Below are positions 1-7,070 of a stretch of DNA of 8,300 nt, one piece after another (the first letter of the stretch is position 1; every line of letters starts with the position of its first letter). Location of the stretch: the NCBI GenBank assembly GCA_947631285.1, contig CANRKS010000041.1, positions 1-8,300 on the forward strand. The letters run 5' to 3'. The translations under genes were made by a program, and so were the position numbers. The DNA is from an uncultured Bacilli bacterium (GTDB lineage Bacteria; Bacillota_I; Bacilli_A; RF39; UBA660). A model generated the notes under the pieces. That model saw only the letters and a list, made by a program, of their open reading frames with translations, did no database searches and was not told the origin of the DNA.

Positions 1-14
1 ACTTTCTTTGGGGT

Positions 15-36
15 AAGGGGAAGTCTGCCCTTTTTT
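15..36 (+). terminator. Possible + strand terminator at left edge
   Basis: AAGGG (15-19) can pair with CCCTT (28-32) around a short loop, followed directly by a T-run on the + strand. A shifted pairing with one G-T pair gives a similar stem. Read on the minus strand the hairpin has no T-tract, so it more likely ends a + strand gene lying left of the window and converging on the phosphoketolase. One + frame stops at 14-16, just before the stem, which fits but proves nothing. No convincing minus-strand terminator for the phosphoketolase is visible in 1-74. Confidence 0.4.
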
Positions 37-74
37 ACTATTTTTATAAAATAAATTTCTTTTTTCTTTTCAGA

Positions 75-2417
75 CTAAACCTCTAAGTGAAAATTTCTAA
101 TTTCTTCTAAGTCAATCCCTTTTTCTCTTATATATTTTTCATGTTCTTTTAATTTTTTTAACATTAAATTTTTAGTCATTCTAACTTCTTCTGTCTCTTC
201 AACATATTTTAAAACATCTAAGACTAAATGAAAACGATCTATTTTATTTTGAACTCGCATATCAAAAGCAGTAGTTATCGTTCCTTCTTCTTGATAACCA
301 TGAACATGGAAATTGCGATTCATTCTATTATAAGTTAATTCATGTATAAGATTAGGATAACCATGATAGGCAAAAATAACATGTTTATCCTTGGTAAATA
401 AACGATTAAAATCACTATCAGCTAAACCATGAGGATGTTTATTTTTATTTTGTAAACGCATAAGATCTATAACATTTACCACTCTAGTTTTAATCTTAGG
501 ACAATATTCTTTTAATATTTGAGCGGCAGCGATTGTCTCTAAAGTTGGTGTATCCCCCGCACAAGCTAAAATAATATCGGGTTGATTAGGTTTATTAGAA
601 GCCCAAGTAAATATTCCTATTCCTCTTTTACAATGAGCTTTAGCTTCATCCATGGTTAACCATTGTAAGCTTGGATGCTTAGATGCCACGACTACATTAA
701 TATAATCTTTTGTCTTTAATATATGATCTACCGTAGATAGTAAGGTATTAGTATCAATTGGAAAATATACTCGAGCAATATCTGCTTTCTTTGTAACAAT
801 ATGATTTATAAAACCAGGATCTTGATGGGTATAACCATTATGATCTTGTTGCCAAATATGACTAGTTAAAAGATAGTTTAAAGAAGCAATGGGAGCTCGC
901 CAAGGAATTTCTTTCGTTACCTTTAACCATTTAGCATGTTGACTTGCCATCGAATCAATTATTCTAATAAAAGCTTCATAACTATGGAATAAGCCATATC
1001 GACCCGTTAAAAGATAACCTTCAAGCATTCCTTCACACATATGCTCAGATAAATAACTATCAAAAACATTACCTTCACTGCTTAAAAATTCATCAGTATT
1101 AATTATTTTATTAGCCCATTTACGAGTAGTAACTTTAAATACTTCATTAAGACGATTAGATAAAGCTTCATCAGGCCCAAATATTTTAAAATTATGACGA
1201 TTTAATTTTAAAATATCTTTTAAATAACTACCAAGAACTTTCATATCTTCACTCTTAGTATTACCTCTTATTACATCTATTTTATAATTAGTAAAATCAG
1301 GCACTTTTAATTCTTTTAAAAGTAAACCTCCATTAGCATGTAAGTTAGCACTCATTCTTCTAGTACCCCGAGGACATAAATCTAATATTTCTTTTTTTAT
1401 TTTTCCATTCTTTTCAAATAATTCTTCGGGATGATAACTATGTAACCAATCATTAAGCATTCTAATATCTTTAGTCTCACTATCAATTGCAACCGGAATT
1501 TGATGGGCTCTAAAAGTACCCTCTACTTCTTTTTTTTCAACTACTTTAGGACAAGTCCAGCCCTTTTTACTTTTAAATATAAGCATTGGATATTTAGGGC
1601 GACTAAATTCTTTACTTTTTTTAGCTTTCTCCTTTATTTTATTAATTTTAGTAATGGCTTCTTCTAAAGCTTCAGCCATTACTTCATGATATTCTTTAGT
1701 TTTTGTAACATCTACCACAATAGGATCCCATCCACAGCCTTCAAAAAATTTAATTCTCTCTTCTTCACTAATGCGACTAAAAATTGTTGGGCTAGCTATT
1801 TTATAACCATTTAAATGAAGAATAGGTAATACTATTCCATCTTTTTGAGGATTAATAAATTTATTACCATGCCAAGAAGTAGCTAAAGGTCCTGTTTCGG
1901 CTTCCCCATCACCAATTACACAAGCAACGATTAAAGAAGGATTATCTAAAACTGCCCCAAAAGCATGAGATAAACTATAACCAAGTTCTCCTCCTTCATT
2001 AATACTTCCAGGAACTTCTGGCGCTACATGACTCGAAGTACCTCCAGGGAAAGAGAAATTTTTAAAAAGCTTTTGTAATCCCTTTTCATCTTTAGTAATC
2101 GAAGGATAAGCTTCTGTATAAGTTCCCTCAATATAACTATTAGCTATAACAGCTTCGCCACTATGACCAGGGCCCGCTATATATAACATATTAAGTTTAT
2201 ATTTATTAATAATTCTATTTAAATGAAGATAGATAAAATTTTGACCAGGAGCACTTCCCCAATGACCAACTAATTTACTTTTTATATCATCATATGTAAG
2301 TTCTCTATTTAAAAGAGGATTATCTTTTAAATAAAGCATTCCTACAGACATATAATTACATAATCTAAAATATTTATCTAATAATTCAACTTCCTTTTTG
2401 GTTAATATATTTTTCAT
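75..2417 (-). CDS. xfp: Xylulose-5-phosphate/fructose-6-phosphate phosphoketolase
   Basis: This thiamine-diphosphate enzyme cleaves xylulose 5-phosphate (and often fructose 6-phosphate) with phosphate to acetyl phosphate plus glyceraldehyde 3-phosphate (or erythrose 4-phosphate). It is the key cytosolic step of the phosphoketolase pathway. Numbering from the ATG at 2417 (780 aa, normal for the family), the protein shows GHWG at about 51-54, GPGH (His85), SSH (His130), the signature EGGELGYSLSHAFGA from 141 and the ThDP motif GDGEAETGP from 169 with Asn203. Later come FGPDEALSNRL (about 413), LSEHMCEGMLEGYLLTGR (about 456) and NGYTHQDPGF (about 527), all standard phosphoketolase blocks, so the N-terminal, middle and C-terminal domains are all present. 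An in-frame TTG at 2429 lies inside an AT-rich -10 region; the ATG at 2417 is preceded by GGTGAT at close spacing and is preferred. Substrate preference cannot be read from sequence. No partner such as acetate kinase is in the window. Confidence 0.97.
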   Translation of the reverse strand: MKNILTKKEVELLDKYFRLCNYMSVGMLYLKDNPLLNRELTYDDIKSKLVGHWGSAPGQNFIYLHLNRIINKYKLNMLYIAGPGHSGEAVIANSYIEGTYTEAYPSITKDEKGLQKLFKNFSFPGGTSSHVAPEVPGSINEGGELGYSLSHAFGAVLDNPSLIVACVIGDGEAETGPLATSWHGNKFINPQKDGIVLPILHLNGYKIASPTIFSRISEEERIKFFEGCGWDPIVVDVTKTKEYHEVMAEALEEAITKINKIKEKAKKSKEFSRPKYPMLIFKSKKGWTCPKVVEKKEVEGTFRAHQIPVAIDSETKDIRMLNDWLHSYHPEELFEKNGKIKKEILDLCPRGTRRMSANLHANGGLLLKELKVPDFTNYKIDVIRGNTKSEDMKVLGSYLKDILKLNRHNFKIFGPDEALSNRLNEVFKVTTRKWANKIINTDEFLSSEGNVFDSYLSEHMCEGMLEGYLLTGRYGLFHSYEAFIRIIDSMASQHAKWLKVTKEIPWRAPIASLNYLLTSHIWQQDHNGYTHQDPGFINHIVTKKADIARVYFPIDTNTLLSTVDHILKTKDYINVVVASKHPSLQWLTMDEAKAHCKRGIGIFTWASNKPNQPDIILACAGDTPTLETIAAAQILKEYCPKIKTRVVNVIDLMRLQNKNKHPHGLADSDFNRLFTKDKHVIFAYHGYPNLIHELTYNRMNRNFHVHGYQEEGTITTAFDMRVQNKIDRFHLVLDVLKYVEETEEVRMTKNLMLKKLKEHEKYIREKGIDLEEIRNFHLEV

Positions 2418-2434
2418 TAGTATCACCAATTATA

Positions 2435-2463
2435 ATTATAATTTAAAATGACTTCTAAAACAA
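2435..2463 (-). promoter_or_regulatory. Promoter of the phosphoketolase gene
   Basis: On the minus strand TTGTTT (2463-2458) and a perfect TATAAT (2440-2435) are separated by 17 bp. A second TATAAT (2434-2429) follows immediately but lies too close to the gene to leave a ribosome binding site. Transcription from the first -10 would start near 2428, giving a very short leader that still contains GGTGAT before the ATG at 2417. Confidence 0.6.
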
Positions 2464-2472
2464 TTCTAATCA

Positions 2473-2503
2473 GAAAAAAAGAAATATATTTGACTATATT
2501 TCT
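2473..2503 (-). terminator. Terminator of the two-gene surface-protein operon
   Basis: AGAAATATA (2480-2488) and TATATTTCT (2495-2503) form a perfect 9-bp stem with a 6-nt loop. On the minus strand the stem is followed by a run of seven T (2479-2473). It starts only 9 nt after the stop of the 522-aa gene, the expected place for an intrinsic terminator, although the stem is very AT-rich. It separates the operon from the phosphoketolase promoter. Confidence 0.75.
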
Positions 2504-2511
2504 AAATAATA

Positions 2512-3411
2512 CTAACTAACATTAGTTACATAATAAGGTGTTTCCATTGACCCTTCTCCACCTAACATCACTTTACTTCCATCTAGGTAAAAGGCTGGAC
2601 GCATTGCATATTTAGATTTTTGAGAATAAACCCCTGCTTTACCACTGGACTTAATGCTAATAGCTTGGCTACTACTTGTGTGTTCAGCCATTGTCCACTC
2701 AGTCTCTGAATTAGGTTGAATTGCTGCACCTCCATCACGACGCGTTCCTGTATTTTTTGTTCCATTTAAACCATTTTGAATAAAGAGCCAATTGGTTGTA
2801 TCTTGCTCTCCAGCATATAAATAATCACTCGCATACATTAGCCCAATTGGATTACCATTTTCTAATTTTTTACTTCTTTCGTATACGTAAGCTCCAGGAT
2901 TGACAAAGGTAATGATCTCCGGGGTCGCTCCGGCGGGCCAAGTTGGATGGGCAACGATTAAATTTGTCCAATTGATATCTTTCATATAACTATAGTAAGG
3001 ATTACCTACAAAATGACTTTTGACTTCATTTTCATTTTCTTCAGGACTATTCAAATATTTATATGCCTCAGACACTTCCCAATTCCCATTACTAGAAGAA
3101 GTCCAGGCAAATTGAGAATGGATTCCATTCATCATCTTGGTAGCTTTTATAATTTTTATTTGATTACTAGTTTCATCTATTCCTATTATTCTGTACATAT
3201 ATTGGTCTAAACTATTTAAACATTCCTCTGTATCACTTGTCCCAAAGCAGATATAATTATCTTTTACATCTGTCGTTGTTCCTGTAAATCTTCTTAAGGT
3301 ATCTAAATCTTCTTCCGCTACTCCGGCACTTGTTAATTCTTCATTTCTAATTTTTAATTCATTTTTAGTATCTAATGTTCCACTTGTAGAATTAGCTAAT
3401 ATTTGCTCTAT
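2512..3411 (-). repeat. C-terminal module of the 522-aa protein (third, divergent copy)
   Basis: Codes for about residues 224-522. It aligns by motif order with the two modules of the 833-aa protein: RRF, CFG...C, Y(L/M)YRIIGID, KIIK, GLMY(A/T)SDY, W-x-M, RP(V/A)FYL and a final G-x-G...PY. It is clearly more diverged than those two are from each other. It lacks the second cysteine pair and has an unrelated central stretch (HPTWPAGATPEI) where the others have H-x-W-x-YG. Confidence 0.7.
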
Positions 3412-4080
3412 GGCTGGTTTTGATGCATTTCCACATACTAGATTACCCACTGTTATCGTAATATTTAATGTTTTACCCGCTAAGTATGATTGATCAAATT
3501 CTGTATTATTTACTTTTAAATATCCTGTTATTGATGCTTCAGCACTTTCACTGACACTTAACTCTATTTCTATCTCTTTTGTTACAGAAGTAGGTAATTC
3601 TTCCGTTAGCAAATCATATAAGTCTACTGTTTCTTCGGTTTTACCTGATGTGATGTATAATATCGCATCTCCTTCTTGTAATACTTTACCCATAGAATCA
3701 TTTCCTGTATCCATTGTGATTGTTACTTTAGCTGTACAATCACTTGCTTCTTTATTTGTTCCTGTTATGGTGGCAAATGTTAAGGTTCCTTCCTCTTCAC
3801 TTAATTTATAATTATCTTCCGTATCAGTTGCATAATATGCTTTATTAGGATTATCTTCTGTCATATCTGATACTGCTAAGTTTATATGAATATTCTCTGC
3901 ACCTTGCTCGATTGTTACAACATCAGCCGTTCCTGTTTCTATATCAACATTTGTATTGGTGGTATCTCCACTTACATTTAAAGAAAAGAATGCATAAGTT
4001 GCACCAACAACAGCAATTACTAATGTTATGACTGCCACTAAAGTTCCAATTAATAATTTACTTTTATTTTCTTCATTCAT
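2512..4080 (-). CDS. SipW-type signal peptide surface protein, one C-terminal module
   Basis: A 522-aa protein predicted to be exported. Residues 1-37 are a charged start, a hydrophobic segment (about 9-27) and GATYAFFS, matching the SipW-cognate signal peptide pattern of TasA/camelysin-type proteins. Residues about 38-217 form a beta-rich TasA/camelysin-like domain with Cys115 (SDCTAKVTITMD) and Cys216 (NLVCG). Residues about 224-520 form a module with LRRF, NYICFG...C (Cys278/Cys287), YMYRIIGID, GLMYASDY (413-420), EWTM and MRPAFYL (493-499). Its W-x-M...G...RP-x-F-x-L ending resembles DUF6273. No LPXTG motif or C-terminal membrane anchor is visible. The gene follows its 833-aa paralogue by 26 bp, and AAAGGAG stands 7 nt before the ATG. 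Likely role: secreted matrix or fibre-type surface protein; binding partner unknown. Family placement of the N-terminus is fairly firm, while function is inference. Confidence 0.85.
   Translation of the reverse strand: MNEENKSKLLIGTLVAVITLVIAVVGATYAFFSLNVSGDTTNTNVDIETGTADVVTIEQGAENIHINLAVSDMTEDNPNKAYYATDTEDNYKLSEEEGTLTFATITGTNKEASDCTAKVTITMDTGNDSMGKVLQEGDAILYITSGKTEETVDLYDLLTEELPTSVTKEIEIELSVSESAEASITGYLKVNNTEFDQSYLAGKTLNITITVGNLVCGNASKPAIEQILANSTSGTLDTKNELKIRNEELTSAGVAEEDLDTLRRFTGTTTDVKDNYICFGTSDTEECLNSLDQYMYRIIGIDETSNQIKIIKATKMMNGIHSQFAWTSSSNGNWEVSEAYKYLNSPEENENEVKSHFVGNPYYSYMKDINWTNLIVAHPTWPAGATPEIITFVNPGAYVYERSKKLENGNPIGLMYASDYLYAGEQDTTNWLFIQNGLNGTKNTGTRRDGGAAIQPNSETEWTMAEHTSSSQAISIKSSGKAGVYSQKSKYAMRPAFYLDGSKVMLGGEGSMETPYYVTNVS
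3430..4080 (-). repeat. Duplicated 5' segment (signal peptide and TasA-like domain), copy B
   Basis: Codes for residues 1-217 of the 522-aa protein and is highly similar at DNA level to 5955-6608. Runs of identical bases include 34 nt (3527-3560 against 6052-6085) and 38 nt (3611-3648 against 6136-6173). The similarity ends at the module boundary, after which the two genes diverge strongly. Confidence 0.9.
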
Positions 4081-4106
4081 TTTGCTACTCCTTTAGTCAA
4101 AAATTA

Positions 4107-6608
4107 TTATACATTAGTTATAACATATGGATGATCACGTGTCCCCTTACCAGATAATTTTATTTTATTACTCAGATAGAAGACAGGACGAACCATATCA
4201 TTATAAGATGTTTGACTGTTAACAATTAGACGTCCATCATTGTAAATAGCATAAGATCCTGAAATGTTATGTTGCGACATTGTCCATTCATAAAATTGAT
4301 CAGGAGGTTCTTCACCAGACGTACTTAATTCAGCTGAATCATTGTTAAGAAAATTAAGCCAACTATTTTTACAATATACATCTGAACGAGAATCGTCACC
4401 GCACCGCAAATCATCTTCTTCAATTGATGTTGTCCCCGACAACCAATAATCGCTGGCATACATCAAGCCTATTTTTACGTTCTTTAATGTATTATTCCAC
4501 AAATCTTTTTCATTTTGAAAAGCTTGAGTACCTTTCATAGTTTTGTTAAATCCTGAGTCATCACCAGAAGGAACATTGCCATATCCCCAGTTATGTGATG
4601 AAATTAGTTTTGTCCATTTATTTTCAGTTTCTTTATCATTTTGCATATATGGATATTCACTAGTGTTTGTTAAAAAATAACTACCATTTAGATTTTTCTG
4701 CAAATCAGCATCATTCCATGTGGCCCCAGAAGAAGCATTCCATATATATGAAGTATTTAGTGCTTCTCTTTTAATTATTTTTAATTCATTATTATTGGTA
4801 TCAATTCCAATAATTCGATATAAATATTTATCAGTATCATTTATACATTCATTTTCTACATTTGTTCCAAAACAAATATAATTATTTATATCATTAGCTA
4901 TATAAGATCCTCTTGTTTCAACTTGCCCTTGGAATCTTCTTATGTTATCATTTCTTAAATTCATATGTTTTTCAGATTCTAATCCTTTAGAATTAGCGAT
5001 TATAGTCTCAGCAGCAGAACTCTCTTGCCCACTTATTATATATGGATTATTTAAACTACCGTCGCCTTCAATTATATTTATATCAGATGATAAATAAAAA
5101 ACTGGGCGAACAGCATATGCATTCGTTAGTAAACCAACAGTAATGTATCCATCATAGTGTATAAGCCATGCAGAACTGTTTGTTGACCGTGACATATTCC
5201 ATTCATAAGATGCAGCAGGAGATTCTCCAGAAGTACTTAAATTGGATGAGTCATTGTTTATTAAATAAAGCCAACTTTTTTTACATTGTCCATAATAAGA
5301 TTCCACGAATGAATTATAATAACATTTTAAATCACTTTCATTATTAACACTTGAGTCAACCCCAGATAGGTAATAATCACTTGTATACATTAATCCTATT
5401 TTAGCATTTAAAGTATTATTCCATGCATTTTTTTCGTTTTGATAAGCCTGTAAGCTGGTAGTATTTTCATTAAACCCACTATCATCTCTTAAAACATCAC
5501 CATATTCCCAATCATGTGGTGAAATAATTTTTGTCCAATAACTATCTACATTAATATCGTCTTGCATATATGGAAAATCTTTAGTATTAGTTAAAAAATA
5601 ACTACTATTTAAATTCTTTTGTAAATCTGATTCAGACCATTTAGTATCATCATTATAACTACTATTCCATTGATAACTATAATTCAAAGCTTCTCTTTTA
5701 ATTATTTTTAATTCATTCGTTTCTGTATCTATACCAATTATTCGATATAGATATTTATCAGTATCACTTTTACAGATTTCTTTAGTTTTAATTCCAAAGC
5801 AGACATAATTATTTACATCATTTATTATTTTATTTCCACTAACTTCTGCTTGACCTTGAAACCTTCTTAGGGTATCATTTCTTGACGTCATATGCTCATT
5901 AGATTCTAAATCCGGATTAAGAGAAAGTACTTCTAAGGCATTTCCTTTACTTACACCACATACTAAATTATCTACTGTTATCGTGATGTTTAATGTTTTA
6001 CCTGATAAGTATGATTGATCTGATTCTGTGTTGTTTACTTTTAAATATCCCGTTATTGATGCTTCAGCACTTTCACTGACACTTAGTTCTATTTCTATCT
6101 CTTTTGTTACAGATTCAGGTAATTCTTCCGTTAGTAAATCATATAAGTCTACTGTTTCTTCGGTTTTACCTGAGGTAATGTATAATTCAGTATCTCCTTT
6201 TTGCAATGCTTTACCCATAGAATTAGTACTTGTATCCATTGTGATTGTTACTTTAGCTGTACAATCACTTGCTTCTTTATTTGTTCCCGTTACTGTGGCA
6301 AATGTTAATGTTCCATCTTCTTCAGTTAATTTGTAATTATCTTCGGTATCGGTAGCATAATACTCTTTATTAGAACTATCTTTTGCCATATCGGATACTG
6401 ATAAATTGATATGCATATTATTTACTCCCTGCTTTATTGATACAACATCAGCATTACCTGTTTCAATATCGACATTAGTGTTGGTGGCGTCTCCACTTAC
6501 ATTTAAGGAAAAGAAGGCATAGGTTGCTCCCACTACCGCAATTACTAATGTTATGACTGCAACTAAACTTCCAATCAAGACTTTTTTATTATTTTTATTG
6601 TCATTCAT
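4107..6608 (-). CDS. SipW-type signal peptide surface protein, two tandem C-terminal modules
   Basis: An 833-aa predicted exported protein, first gene of the operon. Residues 1-38 repeat the paralogue's signal (hydrophobic about 10-27, then GATYAFFS). Residues about 39-218 are the TasA/camelysin-like domain with Cys116 and Cys217. Two modules follow, about 224-527 and 534-832, 309 residues apart. Each has RRFQGQ, NNY(V/I)CFG...C, DKYLYRIIGID, KIIKREALN, DLQKNLN-x-SYFLTNT, WTK(I/L)IS-x-H-x-W, GLMY(T/A)SDY, a second Cys pair (429/442 and 736/746), LSTSGE and VRPVFYL. The ending resembles DUF6273. All ten cysteines sit as pairs outside the signal. No sorting signal or C-terminal TM is visible. 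AAGGAG stands 9 nt before the ATG, and the promoter lies at 6667-6695. Likely secreted or surface-assembled protein; ligand or partner unknown. No SipW-like peptidase gene is present nearby. Confidence 0.87.
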   Translation of the reverse strand: MNDNKNNKKVLIGSLVAVITLVIAVVGATYAFFSLNVSGDATNTNVDIETGNADVVSIKQGVNNMHINLSVSDMAKDSSNKEYYATDTEDNYKLTEEDGTLTFATVTGTNKEASDCTAKVTITMDTSTNSMGKALQKGDTELYITSGKTEETVDLYDLLTEELPESVTKEIEIELSVSESAEASITGYLKVNNTESDQSYLSGKTLNITITVDNLVCGVSKGNALEVLSLNPDLESNEHMTSRNDTLRRFQGQAEVSGNKIINDVNNYVCFGIKTKEICKSDTDKYLYRIIGIDTETNELKIIKREALNYSYQWNSSYNDDTKWSESDLQKNLNSSYFLTNTKDFPYMQDDINVDSYWTKIISPHDWEYGDVLRDDSGFNENTTSLQAYQNEKNAWNNTLNAKIGLMYTSDYYLSGVDSSVNNESDLKCYYNSFVESYYGQCKKSWLYLINNDSSNLSTSGESPAASYEWNMSRSTNSSAWLIHYDGYITVGLLTNAYAVRPVFYLSSDINIIEGDGSLNNPYIISGQESSAAETIIANSKGLESEKHMNLRNDNIRRFQGQVETRGSYIANDINNYICFGTNVENECINDTDKYLYRIIGIDTNNNELKIIKREALNTSYIWNASSGATWNDADLQKNLNGSYFLTNTSEYPYMQNDKETENKWTKLISSHNWGYGNVPSGDDSGFNKTMKGTQAFQNEKDLWNNTLKNVKIGLMYASDYWLSGTTSIEEDDLRCGDDSRSDVYCKNSWLNFLNNDSAELSTSGEEPPDQFYEWTMSQHNISGSYAIYNDGRLIVNSQTSYNDMVRPVFYLSNKIKLSGKGTRDHPYVITNV
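4110..5009 (-). repeat. Tandem C-terminal module, copy 2 of the 833-aa protein
   Basis: Codes for residues about 534-833. It matches copy 1 motif by motif over its whole length and shares identical DNA stretches, for example 29 nt at 4762-4790 identical to 5689-5717. The linker between copies is short and Ser/Glu/Ala-rich (residues about 526-536). Confidence 0.85.
5028..5939 (-). repeat. Tandem C-terminal module, copy 1 of the 833-aa protein
   Basis: Codes for residues about 224-527 and directly follows the TasA-like domain. Offset to copy 2 is 309 residues at the N-terminal motifs (RRF 248 versus 557; CFG 270 versus 579) and 306 at VRPVFYL, so small indels separate the copies. This points to an internal duplication that has since diverged. 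Confidence 0.85.
5955..6608 (-). repeat. Duplicated 5' segment (signal peptide and TasA-like domain), copy A
   Basis: Codes for residues 1-218 of the 833-aa protein and is nearly collinear with 3430-4080. The high DNA-level similarity of this segment contrasts with the diverged modules that follow. Confidence 0.9.
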
Positions 6609-6666
6609 TTTGCTAAACTCCTTACTACTAATATGGCTTATTTTTGATTATTTATATCTAATATTT

Positions 6667-6695
6667 ATTATATAGTAAAACGAAAGGAAAGTCCA
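6667..6695 (-). promoter_or_regulatory. Promoter of the surface-protein operon
   Basis: On the minus strand TGGACT (6695-6690, four matches to TTGACA) and a perfect TATAAT (6672-6667) are separated by exactly 17 bp. Transcription would start near 6660, giving a leader of roughly 50 nt before the 833-aa gene. The spacer is occupied by the left arm of the inverted repeat at 6674-6716. Confidence 0.65.
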
Positions 6696-6716
6696 GGAAT
6701 TTACTTTCGCTTTACT
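6674..6716. promoter_or_regulatory. Inverted repeat between the divergent promoters, candidate operator
   Basis: Arm AGTAAAACGAAAGGAAA (6674-6690) and arm TTTACTTTCGCTTTACT (6700-6716) are reverse complements at 15 of 17 positions, with a 9-nt centre. The left arm fills the spacer of the minus promoter and the right arm ends just before the XRE promoter. A related half-site TTTCGCTAAAGTA (6731-6743) lies in the XRE promoter spacer. CG dinucleotides are rare in this DNA, yet each half-site carries CGAAA or its complement. It is the natural candidate binding site for the neighbouring XRE protein; no binding is shown. It has no following T-tract, so it is not a terminator. Confidence 0.6.
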
Positions 6717-6720
6717 ATTA

Positions 6721-6749
6721 AAGACATTTATTTCGCTAAAGTATAAAAT
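6721..6749 (+). promoter_or_regulatory. Promoter of the XRE regulator gene
   Basis: AAGACA (6721-6726) and TAAAAT (6744-6749) are spaced by 17 bp; TATAAA at 6742 is an alternative -10 in the same AT-rich stretch. The leader would be about 25 nt and contains AAGGAG eight nt before the ATG at 6780. The spacer contains a TTTCGC half-site like those of the adjacent inverted repeat. Confidence 0.5.
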
Positions 6750-6779
6750 AATTTTAAATAATAGTAAGGAGAAAACTTT

Positions 6780-7070
6780 ATGAGTTTATCTAAAAATTTA
6801 GCCATTAATTTAAAATATTATCGGAAGAAATACAATTTATCACAAGAAAAATTTGCTGAAATATTAGGAACTACTTTATCTTATTTAAATCAAATTGAAA
6901 ATAATAAAGTAGATGTGAAATCATCTACCATTGATAAATTTGCTAATAATATAAATAAATATGACAAAAAAGAAAAAATAAGCTCAGAAGATTTAGTAAC
7001 ATTTAATAAAAATCATATTACACATTATTCACGAATTGATGAAAGAAAAAAAGAGGAAATATTAAACTAG
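6780..7070 (+). CDS. XRE-family helix-turn-helix regulator
   Basis: A 96-aa cytosolic DNA-binding protein. Residues about 5-60 form a Cro/C1-type HTH: LKYYRKKYNLSQEKFAEILG, then TTLSYLNQIENNK as turn and recognition helix. Residues 61-96 are a charged tail (KISSEDLVTFNKNH, then SRIDERKKEEILN) of the size of a small dimerisation segment, as in SinR-like proteins. There is no ligand or peptidase domain. It is transcribed divergently from the surface-protein operon across a 171-bp region with an inverted repeat, so autoregulation and control of that operon are the simplest inference. The ATG is preceded by AAGGAG at 8 nt spacing. The 3' end overlaps the convergent CsoR-like gene by 9 bp. The SinR comparison rests on architecture and context, not clear residue-level orthology. 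Confidence 0.85.
   Translation: MSLSKNLAINLKYYRKKYNLSQEKFAEILGTTLSYLNQIENNKVDVKSSTIDKFANNINKYDKKEKISSEDLVTFNKNHITHYSRIDERKKEEILN

Noticed and set aside
2583..2765. 60-codon minus-strand frame overlapping the 522-aa gene
   Set aside because: It is out of frame inside a gene with clear conserved motifs, with no recognisable product of its own.
3013..3210. 65-codon hydrophobic + strand frame
   Set aside because: It is antisense to the 522-aa gene; the apparent hydrophobicity comes from T-rich antisense codons, and there is no Shine-Dalgarno sequence.
4110..5939. Tandem repeats considered as a mobile element or CRISPR-like array
   Set aside because: The repeat units are about 920 bp of continuous coding sequence with shared protein motifs; there are no terminal inverted repeats, target duplications, transposase or short regular spacers.
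6028..6336. 102-codon open frame on the + strand
   Set aside because: It lies wholly opposite the strongly supported TasA-like coding region of the 833-aa gene, has no ribosome binding site or known domain, and is a mirror of the biased codons there.
6681..6710. AGGAAAGTCC between the divergent promoters resembles the conserved RNase P RNA core segment
   Set aside because: The match is about ten bases, the rest of the conserved P4 region is absent, and the 171-bp space is too short for an RNase P RNA; the bases are better explained as part of the inverted repeat and the -35 box.
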